A stretch of 64,000 bases of DNA from Haemophilus haemolyticus_L (GTDB lineage: Bacteria; Pseudomonadota; Gammaproteobacteria; Enterobacterales; Pasteurellaceae): positions 1 through 64,000 of the forward strand of contig NZ_QQGY01000001.1 in the NCBI RefSeq assembly GCF_003490595.1. The letters run 5' to 3'. A program made the translations under genes and the position numbers. Under the pieces are notes generated by a model that made no database searches, was not told the DNA's origin, and saw only the letters and a list, made by a program, of their open reading frames with translations. Positions 43,336-51,608 of this stretch are shown in pieces. Within the stretch, counting starts at the first letter, position 1; each line of letters opens with the position of its first letter.

Positions 43336-45993
43336 ATGAAAAACAACAAAATTTTTAATCGCACTTTTAAAGTGAGTCTGGTGGCTGTGGCGTTAGGATT
43401 AGTTAATTCGGCATGGGCAACAGATCTTACTTGCTCAAACTCGACAGGATGTCAGTATTCTTGGGGATCATTACCTAATTTTTGGACTTTCAACAAAAGC
43501 CAACAAACATCAATTAGTGATGCAATTAATGTAACTATTACATCAGGAAACTACCAAAATATCGCTAAAACCGATGTTGGAACTAGCACACATGGAGGAA
43601 AACCACTAGCCTCTAGCGATTCATTATTTAGTATTTTTGACCTTACTGATAGAAATAATCATATTACTGTTAAATCTGGTGTAAATGCCACACTCAAAGA
43701 AGACTATCCATCAAGCTCACTCTTAAGTATATGGGGTGGAACTGCCACGTTAGAAAGAGGCTCAAAACTCATTATTGAGAAAAATTACGCACAAATTCAC
43801 AATATAACTGATGCTTATAGTGATTCAAGTGGTAACTCAGCGATTGAATCTCGTGGTGGCAAAATTAATACACAAGCTGATATTGAAATAAATAACGATG
43901 GTTCTAGTGCAATTGAATCTCAAAAGACCTCAGTTATCAATTCATCCAATCATAGTATCAAGATGAATGGAAAGAGTGATATTGCCTACGTATTATATGG
44001 TGCAAAAGATATAGCAAATATCAGTAATGTACAAATTACTGGAAATCAAGATATGCAATTTGCTTTTGACATCGGTACAAATGATGAGAATGCAGCTCAG
44101 ACGGTTATCGCTAATGGTTTAAATGTAACTCTTAACAATAAAAGTGGTTTATTTACCACATCAGATAGCGGATCGCAAACAATAACACTAACAAATTCAG
44201 AAAGTAATACAGGTTATGGTTTACTCGCATTCCCATTGGGCGATGAGCAGTTAGTTAAAATTAATTTAGAAAATACAACATTAAATGCTACTCAAGCATT
44301 AATCTCGCTTAATGATAAAAACTTCCCTATTGAAGCAAAAGATGATGAGGATGATGCATCCAATTCTACACCAGCTGGAATCTATCATCTAAACCTTACT
44401 GCGAGTAAAAACTCCAAACTAACTGGCGCAATTCTTGAAAATCCAGATTGGCCAGTTAAGAATGAAATCAATTTATCTATGTCTAATAGTCAATGGAGTT
44501 TCAATAAATCAAGCACATTGAATAACTTAGATGCTAACAGTTCTAAGATTACATTTACTCCAACTTCTGAATATAAAACATTAACAATTAAAGATAACCT
44601 CAGAGGTTCTAGCACATTTAACCTCAATACCAATATCGCTGAAAACAAAAGCGATAAAATCGTTGTTAAAGGCACCGCTGAAGGTAATCATAAAATTGGT
44701 GTCACTAACCAAGGTGAAAATGTTGCTAACGGAAAAGTGACACTTATCGAAACCAATGGTGGTAACGCTGCATTTAGCTTAACGAACCCGAATAATCGTG
44801 TAGATTTAGGGGCTTACCAATATTTCCTAACAAAAGAAGGAAATAATTGGGTATTAGCGAACTCTAAAAATGCAGTCACCCCAACTCCACCTGTTGCACC
44901 AGTCACACCAAATAAACCTGTGGTGACGCCAAATAATCCTGTGGTGACCCCAAATAATCCTGTGGTGACGCCAAGTAATCCTGTGGTGACGCCAAGTAAT
45001 CCTGTGGTGACGCCAAGCAATCCTGTGGCAACTCCAAGCAATCCGGTGATGACTCCAAGCAATCCTGTAGCGACGCCAAGCAATCCTGTAGTGACACCAA
45101 CTGCCCCAGTTCTACCAAGTACACCACTGCTTTCAGACTTAGCAAATGCACAAGTTTCTCTTCGCCAAGCACAATTGCTTTTAGTGGAAGATGATTTAAG
45201 TGGCATTCATCAACGTCTAGGCGAAGTGGAAAACGGTGAAAAAGGTAATGTATGGGTTCGTAATGTGAATTCTCGCCAAAAATTAGCCGCACTTTCTACT
45301 GGTGAGAGTGAAACTTCTGGCTTTAAACAAAACGTACATCGCGTACAAGTGGGTGCTGATGCTGCTGTAACTGATAACCTCCGTGTTGGTGGATTTGTTG
45401 GCCGTAGCCAAGCTAACGTCGATTTCAATGGTTATTACGGTGATGGCAAAGTAAGAAGCAACAGCGTGGGCTTATATGCAGCTTACCTTGCAGATAACGG
45501 TATTTATGTAGATAACATCGTGAAATACAGCCGTTTACACGCTAATTCAGATCACACTGAAAAACGTCATTACAATGCTTATACTATCTCAAGTGAGTTA
45601 GGCAAACGCTTTAGCCTTGTGAACGATTGGACAATCACTCCTCAAGCACAATTAGCGTGGACACGTATTTCATCACAAGAGAATGAAGATAGCTTATCTT
45701 CTATTTATTCTCGAATTGGTTTACGTGTAGCCAAAGGCTTTGCATTAAGTAATGGTTGGAATTTACAGCCTTATGCAGAAGTCAATGCGATTACTAGCAA
45801 AAACCGTAGCAGCAAAATTCATTACACAAACAGTGCACTTGATGTCGCAAGCAGCCGTGGACGTTTTGAAAGTGCGGTCGGTTTAAATGCTGGATTTGCA
45901 AATCATCGTTTTGGTTTAGAAGTAAGCCGTGAAGATGGTAAAAACTTCGATAAACCTTATGCAATTCAAGCGATTTATCATTATAGTTGGTAG
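43336..45993 (+). CDS. Autotransporter (type Va) with pertactin-like passenger
   Basis: 885 residues. Signal peptide 1-28 (VALGLVNSAWA). The passenger ~29-520 is Asn/Ser/Thr-rich with parallel beta-helix character; its end (DKIVVKGTAEGNHKI, VTLIETNGG, YQYFLTKEGNNWVLANS) is the pertactin-type autochaperone region. A Pro-rich heptapeptide linker covers ~528-590. The translocator barrel is ~620-885 (NVWVRNVNSRQ, GGFVGRSQA) and ends in an aromatic YHYSW. It resembles the Lav/Las autotransporters of Haemophilus, but lacks their tetranucleotide phase-variation tract at the 5' end. Surface adhesin role is inferred. Confidence 0.9.
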   Translation: MKNNKIFNRTFKVSLVAVALGLVNSAWATDLTCSNSTGCQYSWGSLPNFWTFNKSQQTSISDAINVTITSGNYQNIAKTDVGTSTHGGKPLASSDSLFSIFDLTDRNNHITVKSGVNATLKEDYPSSSLLSIWGGTATLERGSKLIIEKNYAQIHNITDAYSDSSGNSAIESRGGKINTQADIEINNDGSSAIESQKTSVINSSNHSIKMNGKSDIAYVLYGAKDIANISNVQITGNQDMQFAFDIGTNDENAAQTVIANGLNVTLNNKSGLFTTSDSGSQTITLTNSESNTGYGLLAFPLGDEQLVKINLENTTLNATQALISLNDKNFPIEAKDDEDDASNSTPAGIYHLNLTASKNSKLTGAILENPDWPVKNEINLSMSNSQWSFNKSSTLNNLDANSSKITFTPTSEYKTLTIKDNLRGSSTFNLNTNIAENKSDKIVVKGTAEGNHKIGVTNQGENVANGKVTLIETNGGNAAFSLTNPNNRVDLGAYQYFLTKEGNNWVLANSKNAVTPTPPVAPVTPNKPVVTPNNPVVTPNNPVVTPSNPVVTPSNPVVTPSNPVATPSNPVMTPSNPVATPSNPVVTPTAPVLPSTPLLSDLANAQVSLRQAQLLLVEDDLSGIHQRLGEVENGEKGNVWVRNVNSRQKLAALSTGESETSGFKQNVHRVQVGADAAVTDNLRVGGFVGRSQANVDFNGYYGDGKVRSNSVGLYAAYLADNGIYVDNIVKYSRLHANSDHTEKRHYNAYTISSELGKRFSLVNDWTITPQAQLAWTRISSQENEDSLSSIYSRIGLRVAKGFALSNGWNLQPYAEVNAITSKNRSSKIHYTNSALDVASSRGRFESAVGLNAGFANHRFGLEVSREDGKNFDKPYAIQAIYHYSW
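44917..45105 (+). repeat. Nine 21-bp tandem repeats in the autotransporter gene
   Basis: Nine units starting CCTGT/CCGGT at 44917, 44938, 44959 and so on every 21 bases, each coding PVVTPNN, PVVTPSN, PVATPSN or PVMTPSN. Units near the start are almost identical; later ones carry silent changes. The unit is a multiple of three, so copy changes alter linker length without a frameshift. Confidence 0.92.
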
Positions 45994-46015
45994 TATCTTG
46001 CTAAATATACCTCTT

Positions 46016-46045
46016 AAAAGTGCGGTGAAAATTCACCGTACTTTT
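46016..46045. terminator. Uptake-signal-pair terminator, autotransporter/glpX
   Basis: AAAAGTGCGGTGAA and TTCACCGTACTTTT, one mismatch in the second uptake signal, between convergent genes. Confidence 0.82.
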
Positions 46046-46056
46046 GTTTGTCCAAA

Positions 46057-47073
46057 CTAAATATTCAAAATCTTATAAATTTCAGAATCTTTACGATCTA
46101 GGTAATGGATGGATTGGATTTTACGAATTGTGCGAGATTTTCCACGAATTAAAATTGTTTCAGTGCTGGCTAAATTGCCCTTTCTAGAGATACCTTTAAG
46201 CAAATCGCCATTGGTGATACCCGTTGCGGTAAATACAAGGTTGTCATCACGCACAAGATCTTCAAGTTTTAACACTTCATTGATTTTTACGCCTAATGTT
46301 TCACAACGCTGAATTTCATCGGCAGCAATTTTTTTATTTTCTTCGGTATCACCTTTTACTTCGTTACGAGGAAGCAAACGAGCTTGCATATCGCCACCTA
46401 ATGCACGAATTGCAGCTGCAGCTGCCACACCTTCTGGTGCGCCACCGATTCCGTAAAGAAGATCGACTTCGGCATCAGGCAAACAGCACAATACGGAACC
46501 TGCCACATCACCATCAGGAATTGCCATCACTCTCACGCCCAAGTTATGCATTTGTTTAATTACCGCATCATGACGAGGTTTTGCCAATACCATTACGGTG
46601 AGATCAGAAAGGGATTTTCCTAGCTTAGATGCGACACGGCGAAGATTTTGTTCTAGTGGTAAAGTTAAATCAATCATGCCTTTAACATCTGGGCCAACCA
46701 CCAATTTTTCCATATACATATCTGGTGCTTTTAAAAAGGTATTTCTGCCACCAGCAGCCAAGACAGAAATAGCATTAGACTGACCCATTGCGGTCATACG
46801 CGTGCCATCAATAGGATCAACGGCGATAGAAACCAATTCTCCCATACCAGAACCGACTTTTTCGCCAATATAAAGCATTGGCGCTTCATCAATTTCCCCT
46901 TCACCAATCACGATTTCAGCATCCATATGAATTAAGTTCAGCATATAACGCATGGCTTTCACTGCGGCATCGTCAGCTGCATTTTTATCCCCTCGACCAA
47001 GCCACATATGAGCCGCTAACGCAGCTGCCTCAGTCACTCGTGAAAATTCAATCGCCAATGCACGATTCATCAT
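46057..47073 (-). CDS. glpX: Fructose-1,6-bisphosphatase class II (GlpX)
   Basis: 338 residues. Gluconeogenic dephosphorylation of fructose-1,6-bisphosphate. Metal and phosphate motifs: KNAADDAAVKAMRYML, VIGEGEIDEAPMLYIGE and SIAVDPIDGTRMT in the N-terminal third, and GIGGAPEGVAAAAAIRALGG near 200. AAGGAG site before the first of two Met codons. It is alone here, without glpF or glpK that precede it in E. coli. Divergent from zapB, as in E. coli. Confidence 0.96.
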   Translation of the reverse strand: MMNRALAIEFSRVTEAAALAAHMWLGRGDKNAADDAAVKAMRYMLNLIHMDAEIVIGEGEIDEAPMLYIGEKVGSGMGELVSIAVDPIDGTRMTAMGQSNAISVLAAGGRNTFLKAPDMYMEKLVVGPDVKGMIDLTLPLEQNLRRVASKLGKSLSDLTVMVLAKPRHDAVIKQMHNLGVRVMAIPDGDVAGSVLCCLPDAEVDLLYGIGGAPEGVAAAAAIRALGGDMQARLLPRNEVKGDTEENKKIAADEIQRCETLGVKINEVLKLEDLVRDDNLVFTATGITNGDLLKGISRKGNLASTETILIRGKSRTIRKIQSIHYLDRKDSEIYKILNI

Positions 47074-47230
47074 TATTCTCCTTCTGCTTACTTTTCTAGA
47101 TCATGGCAAAATGACGTTATTTTATCACCGCGTAATCGTTTGCATAATAATTTTTTCTCCAACGCTTTAAAAAGGCAAATTTACTGGGTAAAATACTCTC
47201 AAACTTACCCATATTTAAAAGGAAATCATT

Positions 47231-47449
47231 ATGTCTTTAGAAATTTTAGACCAGCTTGAAGAAAAAATTAAACAAGCGGTAGAAACTATCCAATTACTTC
47301 AATTAGAAGTTGAAGAATTAAAAGAGAAAAACGCAGAATCGCATAGAAATATCGAAAGTTTACAAACTGAAAACGAACAACTGAAAAATGAACACCGCAA
47401 CTGGCAAGAACATATTCGTTCATTGCTTGGCAAATTCGATAACGTTTAA
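47231..47449 (+). CDS. zapB: Cell-division coiled-coil protein ZapB
   Basis: 72 residues, almost entirely one coiled coil (EILDQLEEKIKQAVETIQLL, LEVEELKEKNAESHRNIESL). ZapB bridges ZapA-FtsZ to the chromosome terminus protein MatP. Length and the C-terminal WQEHIRSLLGKFDNV match the family. AAAGGA site, own terminator. Confidence 0.92.
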   Translation: MSLEILDQLEEKIKQAVETIQLLQLEVEELKEKNAESHRNIESLQTENEQLKNEHRNWQEHIRSLLGKFDNV

Positions 47450-47456
47450 TCGTAAT

Positions 47457-47485
47457 AAAAGGCTTAGAGAATCTAAGCCTTTTTA
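47457..47485 (+). terminator. zapB terminator
   Basis: GGCTTAG-AGAAT-CTAAGCC followed by TTTTTATTTT. Confidence 0.9.
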
Positions 47486-47556
47486 TTTTCATCATTTCAA
47501 AAATATTCTTTTACTTTTCCCTGTGTTAGGGAAGCAAATAAATACAGGATAATCAA

Positions 47557-47997
47557 ATGCACATTTGCATTCTCTCTGGCAGCACTTTAGGTGGCGCAGA
47601 ATATGTTGCCGAACATTTAAACGATGTTTTAGAAACTCAAGGTTTTTCCACCGCTCTTTTTCATGGACCAAGTTTATCCGACATCGAAAATGAAAAAATT
47701 TGGCTTGTTGTGACTTCAACTCATGGTGCAGGCGAGTTGCCGGATAATTTAAAACCTCTATTTGATGAATTAGCTAAAAATCAAAGCGATTTTTCAGATG
47801 TTCGTTTTGCGGTCGTTGGATTAGGTAATTCTGATTATGATACTTTTTGCTATGCAGCGGACAAAGTGGAGCAAACTCTCCAAGAAAAAAGTGCGGTAAA
47901 AATTTGCGAAACTTTAAAAATTGACGTTTTAAACGTGGATGATCAAGAAGGCTATGCTGAAACATGGTTACCGAGCTTTATCGAGGGATTAAAATGA
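47557..47997 (+). CDS. mioC: Flavodoxin-like protein MioC
   Basis: 146 residues. FMN-binding flavodoxin fold: phosphate loop ILSGSTLGGAEYVAEHL, then TSTHGAGELPDN and VGLGNSDYDTFCYAADK. In E. coli MioC supports biotin synthase. The stop overlaps the dtd start (ATGA), so the two are translationally coupled. Unlike E. coli, no replication origin lies beside it here. Confidence 0.93.
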   Translation: MHICILSGSTLGGAEYVAEHLNDVLETQGFSTALFHGPSLSDIENEKIWLVVTSTHGAGELPDNLKPLFDELAKNQSDFSDVRFAVVGLGNSDYDTFCYAADKVEQTLQEKSAVKICETLKIDVLNVDDQEGYAETWLPSFIEGLK

Positions 47998-48428
47998 TTG
48001 CCTTAATCCAGCGTGTAACCCAAGCGAAAGTTGATGTAAACGGTGAAACAATAGGACAAATTGGCAAAGGTTTGCTGGTTTTGCTTGGTGTAGAAAAAGA
48101 AGATAATCTAGAGAAAGCGGATAAACTTGCTGAAAAAGTGCTTAATTATCGAATTTTCAGTGATGAAAATGACAAAATGAACTTAAATGTTCAACAAGCA
48201 CAAGGTGAATTACTTATTGTTTCTCAATTTACATTAGCTGCGGATACACAAAAAGGTTTGCGTCCAAGCTTTTCAAAAGGTGCGCCCCCAGCATTGGCTA
48301 ATGAATTATATGAATACTTTACCCAAAAGTGCGGTGAGAAATTACCTGTTTCAACAGGGCAATTTGCAGCGGATATGCAAGTGAGTTTAACAAACGATGG
48401 CCCTGTTACGTTTTGGTTGAATGTATAA
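47994..48428 (+). CDS. dtd: D-aminoacyl-tRNA deacylase
   Basis: 144 residues from the ATG at 47994. Removes D-amino acids from tRNA. MIALIQRVTQAKV start; the catalytic block is VSQFTLAADTQKGLRPSF (SQxT), and the cross-subunit Gly-cisPro-type motif is in NDGPVTFWL at the end. Overlaps mioC by 4 bases. Confidence 0.97.
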   Translation: MIALIQRVTQAKVDVNGETIGQIGKGLLVLLGVEKEDNLEKADKLAEKVLNYRIFSDENDKMNLNVQQAQGELLIVSQFTLAADTQKGLRPSFSKGAPPALANELYEYFTQKCGEKLPVSTGQFAADMQVSLTNDGPVTFWLNV

Positions 48429-48455
48429 ATAGAACGGTAGATTTAGTAATAGGAT

Positions 48456-48840
48456 TCTTAAGACTTTTAGAAAATTAAGCACGCTAAATAGCTTAACTAA
48501 TGGAATATCTGCGTTAAACGTACATATTCCATTAGTCAACGTCAACTAACAACATAGCACCTAACAACAAGGTTGGTGAGCAAAAAGGCGAACTGAAGCC
48601 CTCCATTGCTCCCTCGTCCATAAATGGACGTTTCCTCTCACCAATGGCCACTTTAATAACAAAGGTGAATTATCACCCACTGCCATTATCACTGATTAGG
48701 GACAATCGGGAATGTCAGACAACAGCCCGCCAAACCCAATAGGCAAAGTGCACAGCGCAATGCCAAATGGCACAAACATCCATTCTTGCGCCTAAATCTT
48801 TTCATTTATAGTCTGTGTTATCAGCTACAAACTCACTGTA
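48456..48840. other. Structured non-coding gap between dtd and ispF
   Basis: No ORF of note on either strand. Inverted repeats: TTAAGC/GCTTAA near 48475-48496; ACTAATGGAATAT / ATATTCCATTAGT, a perfect 13-bp pair at ~48496-48538; TTGGTGAG/CTCACCAA at ~48573 and ~48637, enclosing GTCCATAAATGGAC; and GGTGAATTATCACC near 48664. A perfect CRP site lies at its right edge. It may be a minus-strand regulatory RNA or the remnant of a mobile element; nothing is recognised by family. Confidence 0.45.
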
Positions 48841-48874
48841 CAAGAATATGGTATGCCTTTTCCTAGGTTAAAAC

Positions 48875-48890
48875 TGTGATCTAGATCACA
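48875..48890. promoter_or_regulatory. Perfect CRP site in the dtd-ispF gap
   Basis: TGTGATCTAGATCACA, identical to the CRP consensus. On the minus strand a CATATT -10 candidate (48850-48845) would put the start near 48838, about 44 bases from the site centre, close to class II spacing. It has no gene to serve except the non-coding gap, since dtd and ispF converge on it. Confidence 0.8.
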
Positions 48891-48896
48891 AAAATA

Positions 48897-48937
48897 AAAA
48901 TGCGGTGAAATTCTTTTAAAATTTTCACCGCACTTTT
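48897..48937 (-). terminator. ispF terminator (uptake-signal pair)
   Basis: AAATGCGGTGAAATT and AATTTTCACCGCACTTTT arms; the first signal has one mismatch. Confidence 0.8.
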
Positions 48938-48949
48938 AAGAATAAATAA

Positions 48950-49426
48950 TTATTGTCGGATTAAAAGGGCAACAGCTTCACAAGCGATCCCTTCTTGTCT
49001 TCCCGTAAAGCCTAGTTTTTCAGTAGTCGTTGCTTTCACATTGACTTGCTCAATATCGCATTGTAGGTCTTCAGCTATTTTTGCACGCATAGCATCAATA
49101 TGTGGGCGCATTTTAGGTGCTTGTGCAATGATAGTGATATCAACATTACCAATTTTATATCCCTTTTCTTGCACTTGACGAAATGCTTCACGCAATAGCC
49201 CACGGCTATCAGCATTTTTATATTGCATATCGGTGTCAGGGAAAAGCTTTCCAATATCACCTAGAGCCGCTGCACCCAAGATAGCATCGGTTAAGGCATG
49301 TAATGCCACATCGCCATCAGAGTGCGCAATAAACCCAGTATGATAAGGTACTTCTACGCCGCCAATAATTAATGGGCGATCTTCACCAAACGCATGAACA
49401 TCAAAACCGTGTCCAATTCTGATCAT
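48950..49426 (-). CDS. ispF: 2-C-methyl-D-erythritol 2,4-cyclodiphosphate synthase
   Basis: 158 residues. Fifth step of the MEP isoprenoid pathway; forms a trimer binding Zn. Seen: RIGHGFDVHAFG with the Zn-binding Asp and His, HSDGDVALHALTDAILGAAALGD, and the C-terminal TTEKLGFTGRQEGIACEAV. Start overlaps the ispD stop by 4 bases. Together ispD-ispF form the same operon as in E. coli. Confidence 0.98.
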   Translation of the reverse strand: MIRIGHGFDVHAFGEDRPLIIGGVEVPYHTGFIAHSDGDVALHALTDAILGAAALGDIGKLFPDTDMQYKNADSRGLLREAFRQVQEKGYKIGNVDITIIAQAPKMRPHIDAMRAKIAEDLQCDIEQVNVKATTTEKLGFTGRQEGIACEAVALLIRQ

Positions 49427-50100
49427 AATTTATTCCTTGTTAAATAAAATTCTGCTAATGCTAAATCTTCTGGACGAGTCACTTTTAAATTATCGCTACG
49501 CCCAGCCACCAAGTGCGGTCGAAATCCTGCCAGTTCCATTGCTGATGCTTCATCCGTTATATTCGCACCTTGTTGAATCCCTGTGGAAAGCGCATTTCTT
49601 AATATATCTACTGGGAAAAACTGTGGTGTCATCGCTTGCCAAAGTTGACGACGATCTTCTGTTTTCACAATACATTGCTGATTATCCGCCCGTTTAATCG
49701 TATCCGTCGCTGGAATTGCCAAAATAGCACCATGTTCATCTTCAATGGCTAGCAATTTATTAATGTCGGCGTGTTGTAAACAAGGACGAGCAGCATCATG
49801 AACAAGCACCCACGCATCTTTTTCCTCAATCGCATTTAAACCATTTAATACGGATTCAGCTCGAGTTGCGCCCCCCTCCACTAACTGAATTTTAGGGGTG
49901 AGTGATAGCTTAGCAATATAAGGATCATCTTTGCTCACCGCCAAAATAATTTTAGATACAGCAGGATGAGAAAGCATAACATCAAGTGTGTGTTCGAGCA
50001 GTGTTTTGCCGAGTAGAGTTAAATATTGTTTCGGTTTATCTGCTTGCATTCGCGAGCCCACACCAGCTGCTGGCAATACCGCAATAATTGAACGAGCCAT
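49423..50100 (-). CDS. ispD: 2-C-methyl-D-erythritol 4-phosphate cytidylyltransferase
   Basis: 225 residues. Third step of the MEP pathway. CTP-binding loop AVLPAAGVGSRMQADKPKQY, then LVEGGATRAESVLNGL, VLVHDAARPC and ATDTIKRAD. Between ftsB (1-base TAATG overlap) and ispF (4-base overlap), so all three are translated as one unit. Confidence 0.98.
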   Translation of the reverse strand: MARSIIAVLPAAGVGSRMQADKPKQYLTLLGKTLLEHTLDVMLSHPAVSKIILAVSKDDPYIAKLSLTPKIQLVEGGATRAESVLNGLNAIEEKDAWVLVHDAARPCLQHADINKLLAIEDEHGAILAIPATDTIKRADNQQCIVKTEDRRQLWQAMTPQFFPVDILRNALSTGIQQGANITDEASAMELAGFRPHLVAGRSDNLKVTRPEDLALAEFYLTRNKL

Positions 50101-50378
50101 TATTTATTCTCTTTCACAATGTGATAAAACACTTCGTTTTCTTTTACCATGCCATGCTGCATTCGTGCACGTTCTTCAATAGCTTCAAAGCCTTTAGTTA
50201 GCCCTTGAATCTCCGCATTAATACGCTGGTTGCGCTGAGACAGTTTTTCATTTTCCGCTTGGTTTTCTACAATCTTTGCGGCAGTGTCGCGGTAATCGAA
50301 GAAACCATTACGGCCAAACCATAAGTCATATTGAAACAAAGCTAATACGGCAAAAAGAATGAGAATAAGAAGTCGCAT
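50100..50378 (-). CDS. ftsB: Cell-division protein FtsB
   Basis: 92 residues from the ATG at 50378; the longer frame has 54 extra non-homologous residues. One membrane segment (RLLILILFAVLALFQYDLWF) and a periplasmic leucine zipper (KIVENQAENEKLSQRNQRIN) ending in IEERARMQHGMVKENEVFYH, the FtsL/FtsQ partner. First gene of ftsB-ispD-ispF. Confidence 0.95.
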   Translation of the reverse strand: MRLLILILFAVLALFQYDLWFGRNGFFDYRDTAAKIVENQAENEKLSQRNQRINAEIQGLTKGFEAIEERARMQHGMVKENEVFYHIVKENK

Positions 50379-50492
50379 AAAAATGTTGGTGATGAATAAA
50401 ATTGCGGTTAGTTTACCGTGAAAAGGGGGGAAAGGCGATAGGATAAAAAAAGAAAGTGCGGTAAGTTTTACACCTAAATTTCGCGTTAAAAA

Positions 50493-50508
50493 TGTGACGA
50501 ACATCACA
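50493..50508 (+). promoter_or_regulatory. CRP site of hel
   Basis: TGTGACGAACATCACA, perfect TGTGA-N6-TCACA. A TATACT -10 box at 50558-50563 puts the hel start near 50570, so the site centre is at about -70, class I spacing. It may also act on ftsB, which runs the other way. Confidence 0.75.
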
Positions 50509-50604
50509 AATTTAATAGAATTACTAAGAAAACACCCCAAAAAATAAAAAGGCTTGCTATACTCTCCCCGTTTTTACTAACCCTAAAGTTAAAAGGAATA
50601 TAAC

Positions 50605-51429
50605 ATGAAAACAACGTTAAAAATGACCGCACTTGCAGCACTTTCTGCTCTTGTTTTATCTGGCTGTGGTTCACACCAAATGAAATCAGAAGAACACGCA
50701 AAAATGCAATTGCAACAACAAGCTGTTCTTGGCTTAAACTGGATGCAAGATTCTGGTGAATATAAAGCATTAGCTTATCAAGCATATAATGCGGCAAAAG
50801 TAGCATTTGATCACGCAAAAGTAGCAAAAGGTAAGAAGAAAGCGGTTGTGGTTGATTTAGATGAAACCATGTTAGATAACAGCCCTTATGCTGGCTGGCA
50901 AGTTCAACATAACAAACCATTCGATGGTAAAGATTGGACTCGTTGGGTAGAAGCGCGTCAATCTCGTGCTGTTCCGGGTGCGGTAGAATTTAATAATTAC
51001 GTAAACAGCCACAAAGGTAAAATGTTCTACGTAACAAACCGCAAAGATAGCTCTGAAAAAGCCGGCACTATCGATGATATGAAACGCTTAGGTTTCAATG
51101 GCGTGGAAGAATCTGCATTTTATTTGAAAAAAGACAAATCAGCTAAAGCGGCTCGTTTTGCAGAAATTGAAAAACAAGGTTATGAAATCGTACTTTATGT
51201 AGGCGATAACTTAGATGACTTCGGTGATACCGTATATGGCAAATTAAACGCAGACCGTCGTGCATTCGTTGATCAAAACCAAGGCAAATTTGGTAAAACC
51301 TTCATCATGTTACCTAACGCAAACTACGGTGGCTGGGAAGGCGGCTTAGCTAACGGGTATTTCAAAAAAGATACACAAGGCAAAATCAAAGCTCGTTTAG
51401 ATGCAGTACAAGCTTGGGATGGTAAATAA
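50605..51429 (+). CDS. hel: Outer-membrane lipoprotein e(P4), acid phosphatase/5'-nucleotidase
   Basis: 274 residues. Lipoprotein signal with lipobox LVLSGC (Cys21). Class C acid phosphatase: catalytic VVDLDETMLDNS (DDDD family) and YVGDNLDDFGD. In H. influenzae e(P4) dephosphorylates NMN to nicotinamide riboside, needed for V-factor (NAD) use; a role in hemin use has also been described. Monocistronic, with a strong terminator. Confidence 0.97.
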   Translation: MKTTLKMTALAALSALVLSGCGSHQMKSEEHAKMQLQQQAVLGLNWMQDSGEYKALAYQAYNAAKVAFDHAKVAKGKKKAVVVDLDETMLDNSPYAGWQVQHNKPFDGKDWTRWVEARQSRAVPGAVEFNNYVNSHKGKMFYVTNRKDSSEKAGTIDDMKRLGFNGVEESAFYLKKDKSAKAARFAEIEKQGYEIVLYVGDNLDDFGDTVYGKLNADRRAFVDQNQGKFGKTFIMLPNANYGGWEGGLANGYFKKDTQGKIKARLDAVQAWDGK

Positions 51430-51481
51430 TTTTCCATTAAAAACATCGATTTAAATATCGATTCTAAAAATTTAGTTTGGG

Positions 51482-51517
51482 GGCTAAGCTCAGTTTTTTA
51501 CTGGCTTAGCCTTTTTA
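51482..51517 (+). terminator. hel terminator
   Basis: GGCTAAG and GCTTAGCC pair across a 14-base loop and are followed by TTTTTAG. Confidence 0.85.
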
Positions 51518-51608
51518 GTTTTTGAGATTAACTCAAGTAATCATCATTACTACATGCTTAAGTTTTGTTATGATGTTGCAAATCTTTCAAAATAGAAATC
51601 ATAAGTTA

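Noticed and set aside
44814..45292. Antisense reading frames of ~130 residues over the autotransporter repeat
   Set aside because: They are shadows of the 21-bp repeats in other frames with low-complexity translations and no start context.
48555..48670. Integron attC-like element in the dtd-ispF gap (ACCTAAC core and a TTGGTGAG/CTCACCAA stem)
   Set aside because: No GTTRRRY partner core at the other end and no integrase; Haemophilus chromosomes are not known to carry integron arrays.
48700..48800. Short minus-strand reading frame of ~27 residues beginning MFVPFGIALC
   Set aside because: Too short, no ribosome site, no recognisable family; treated as part of the non-coding gap.
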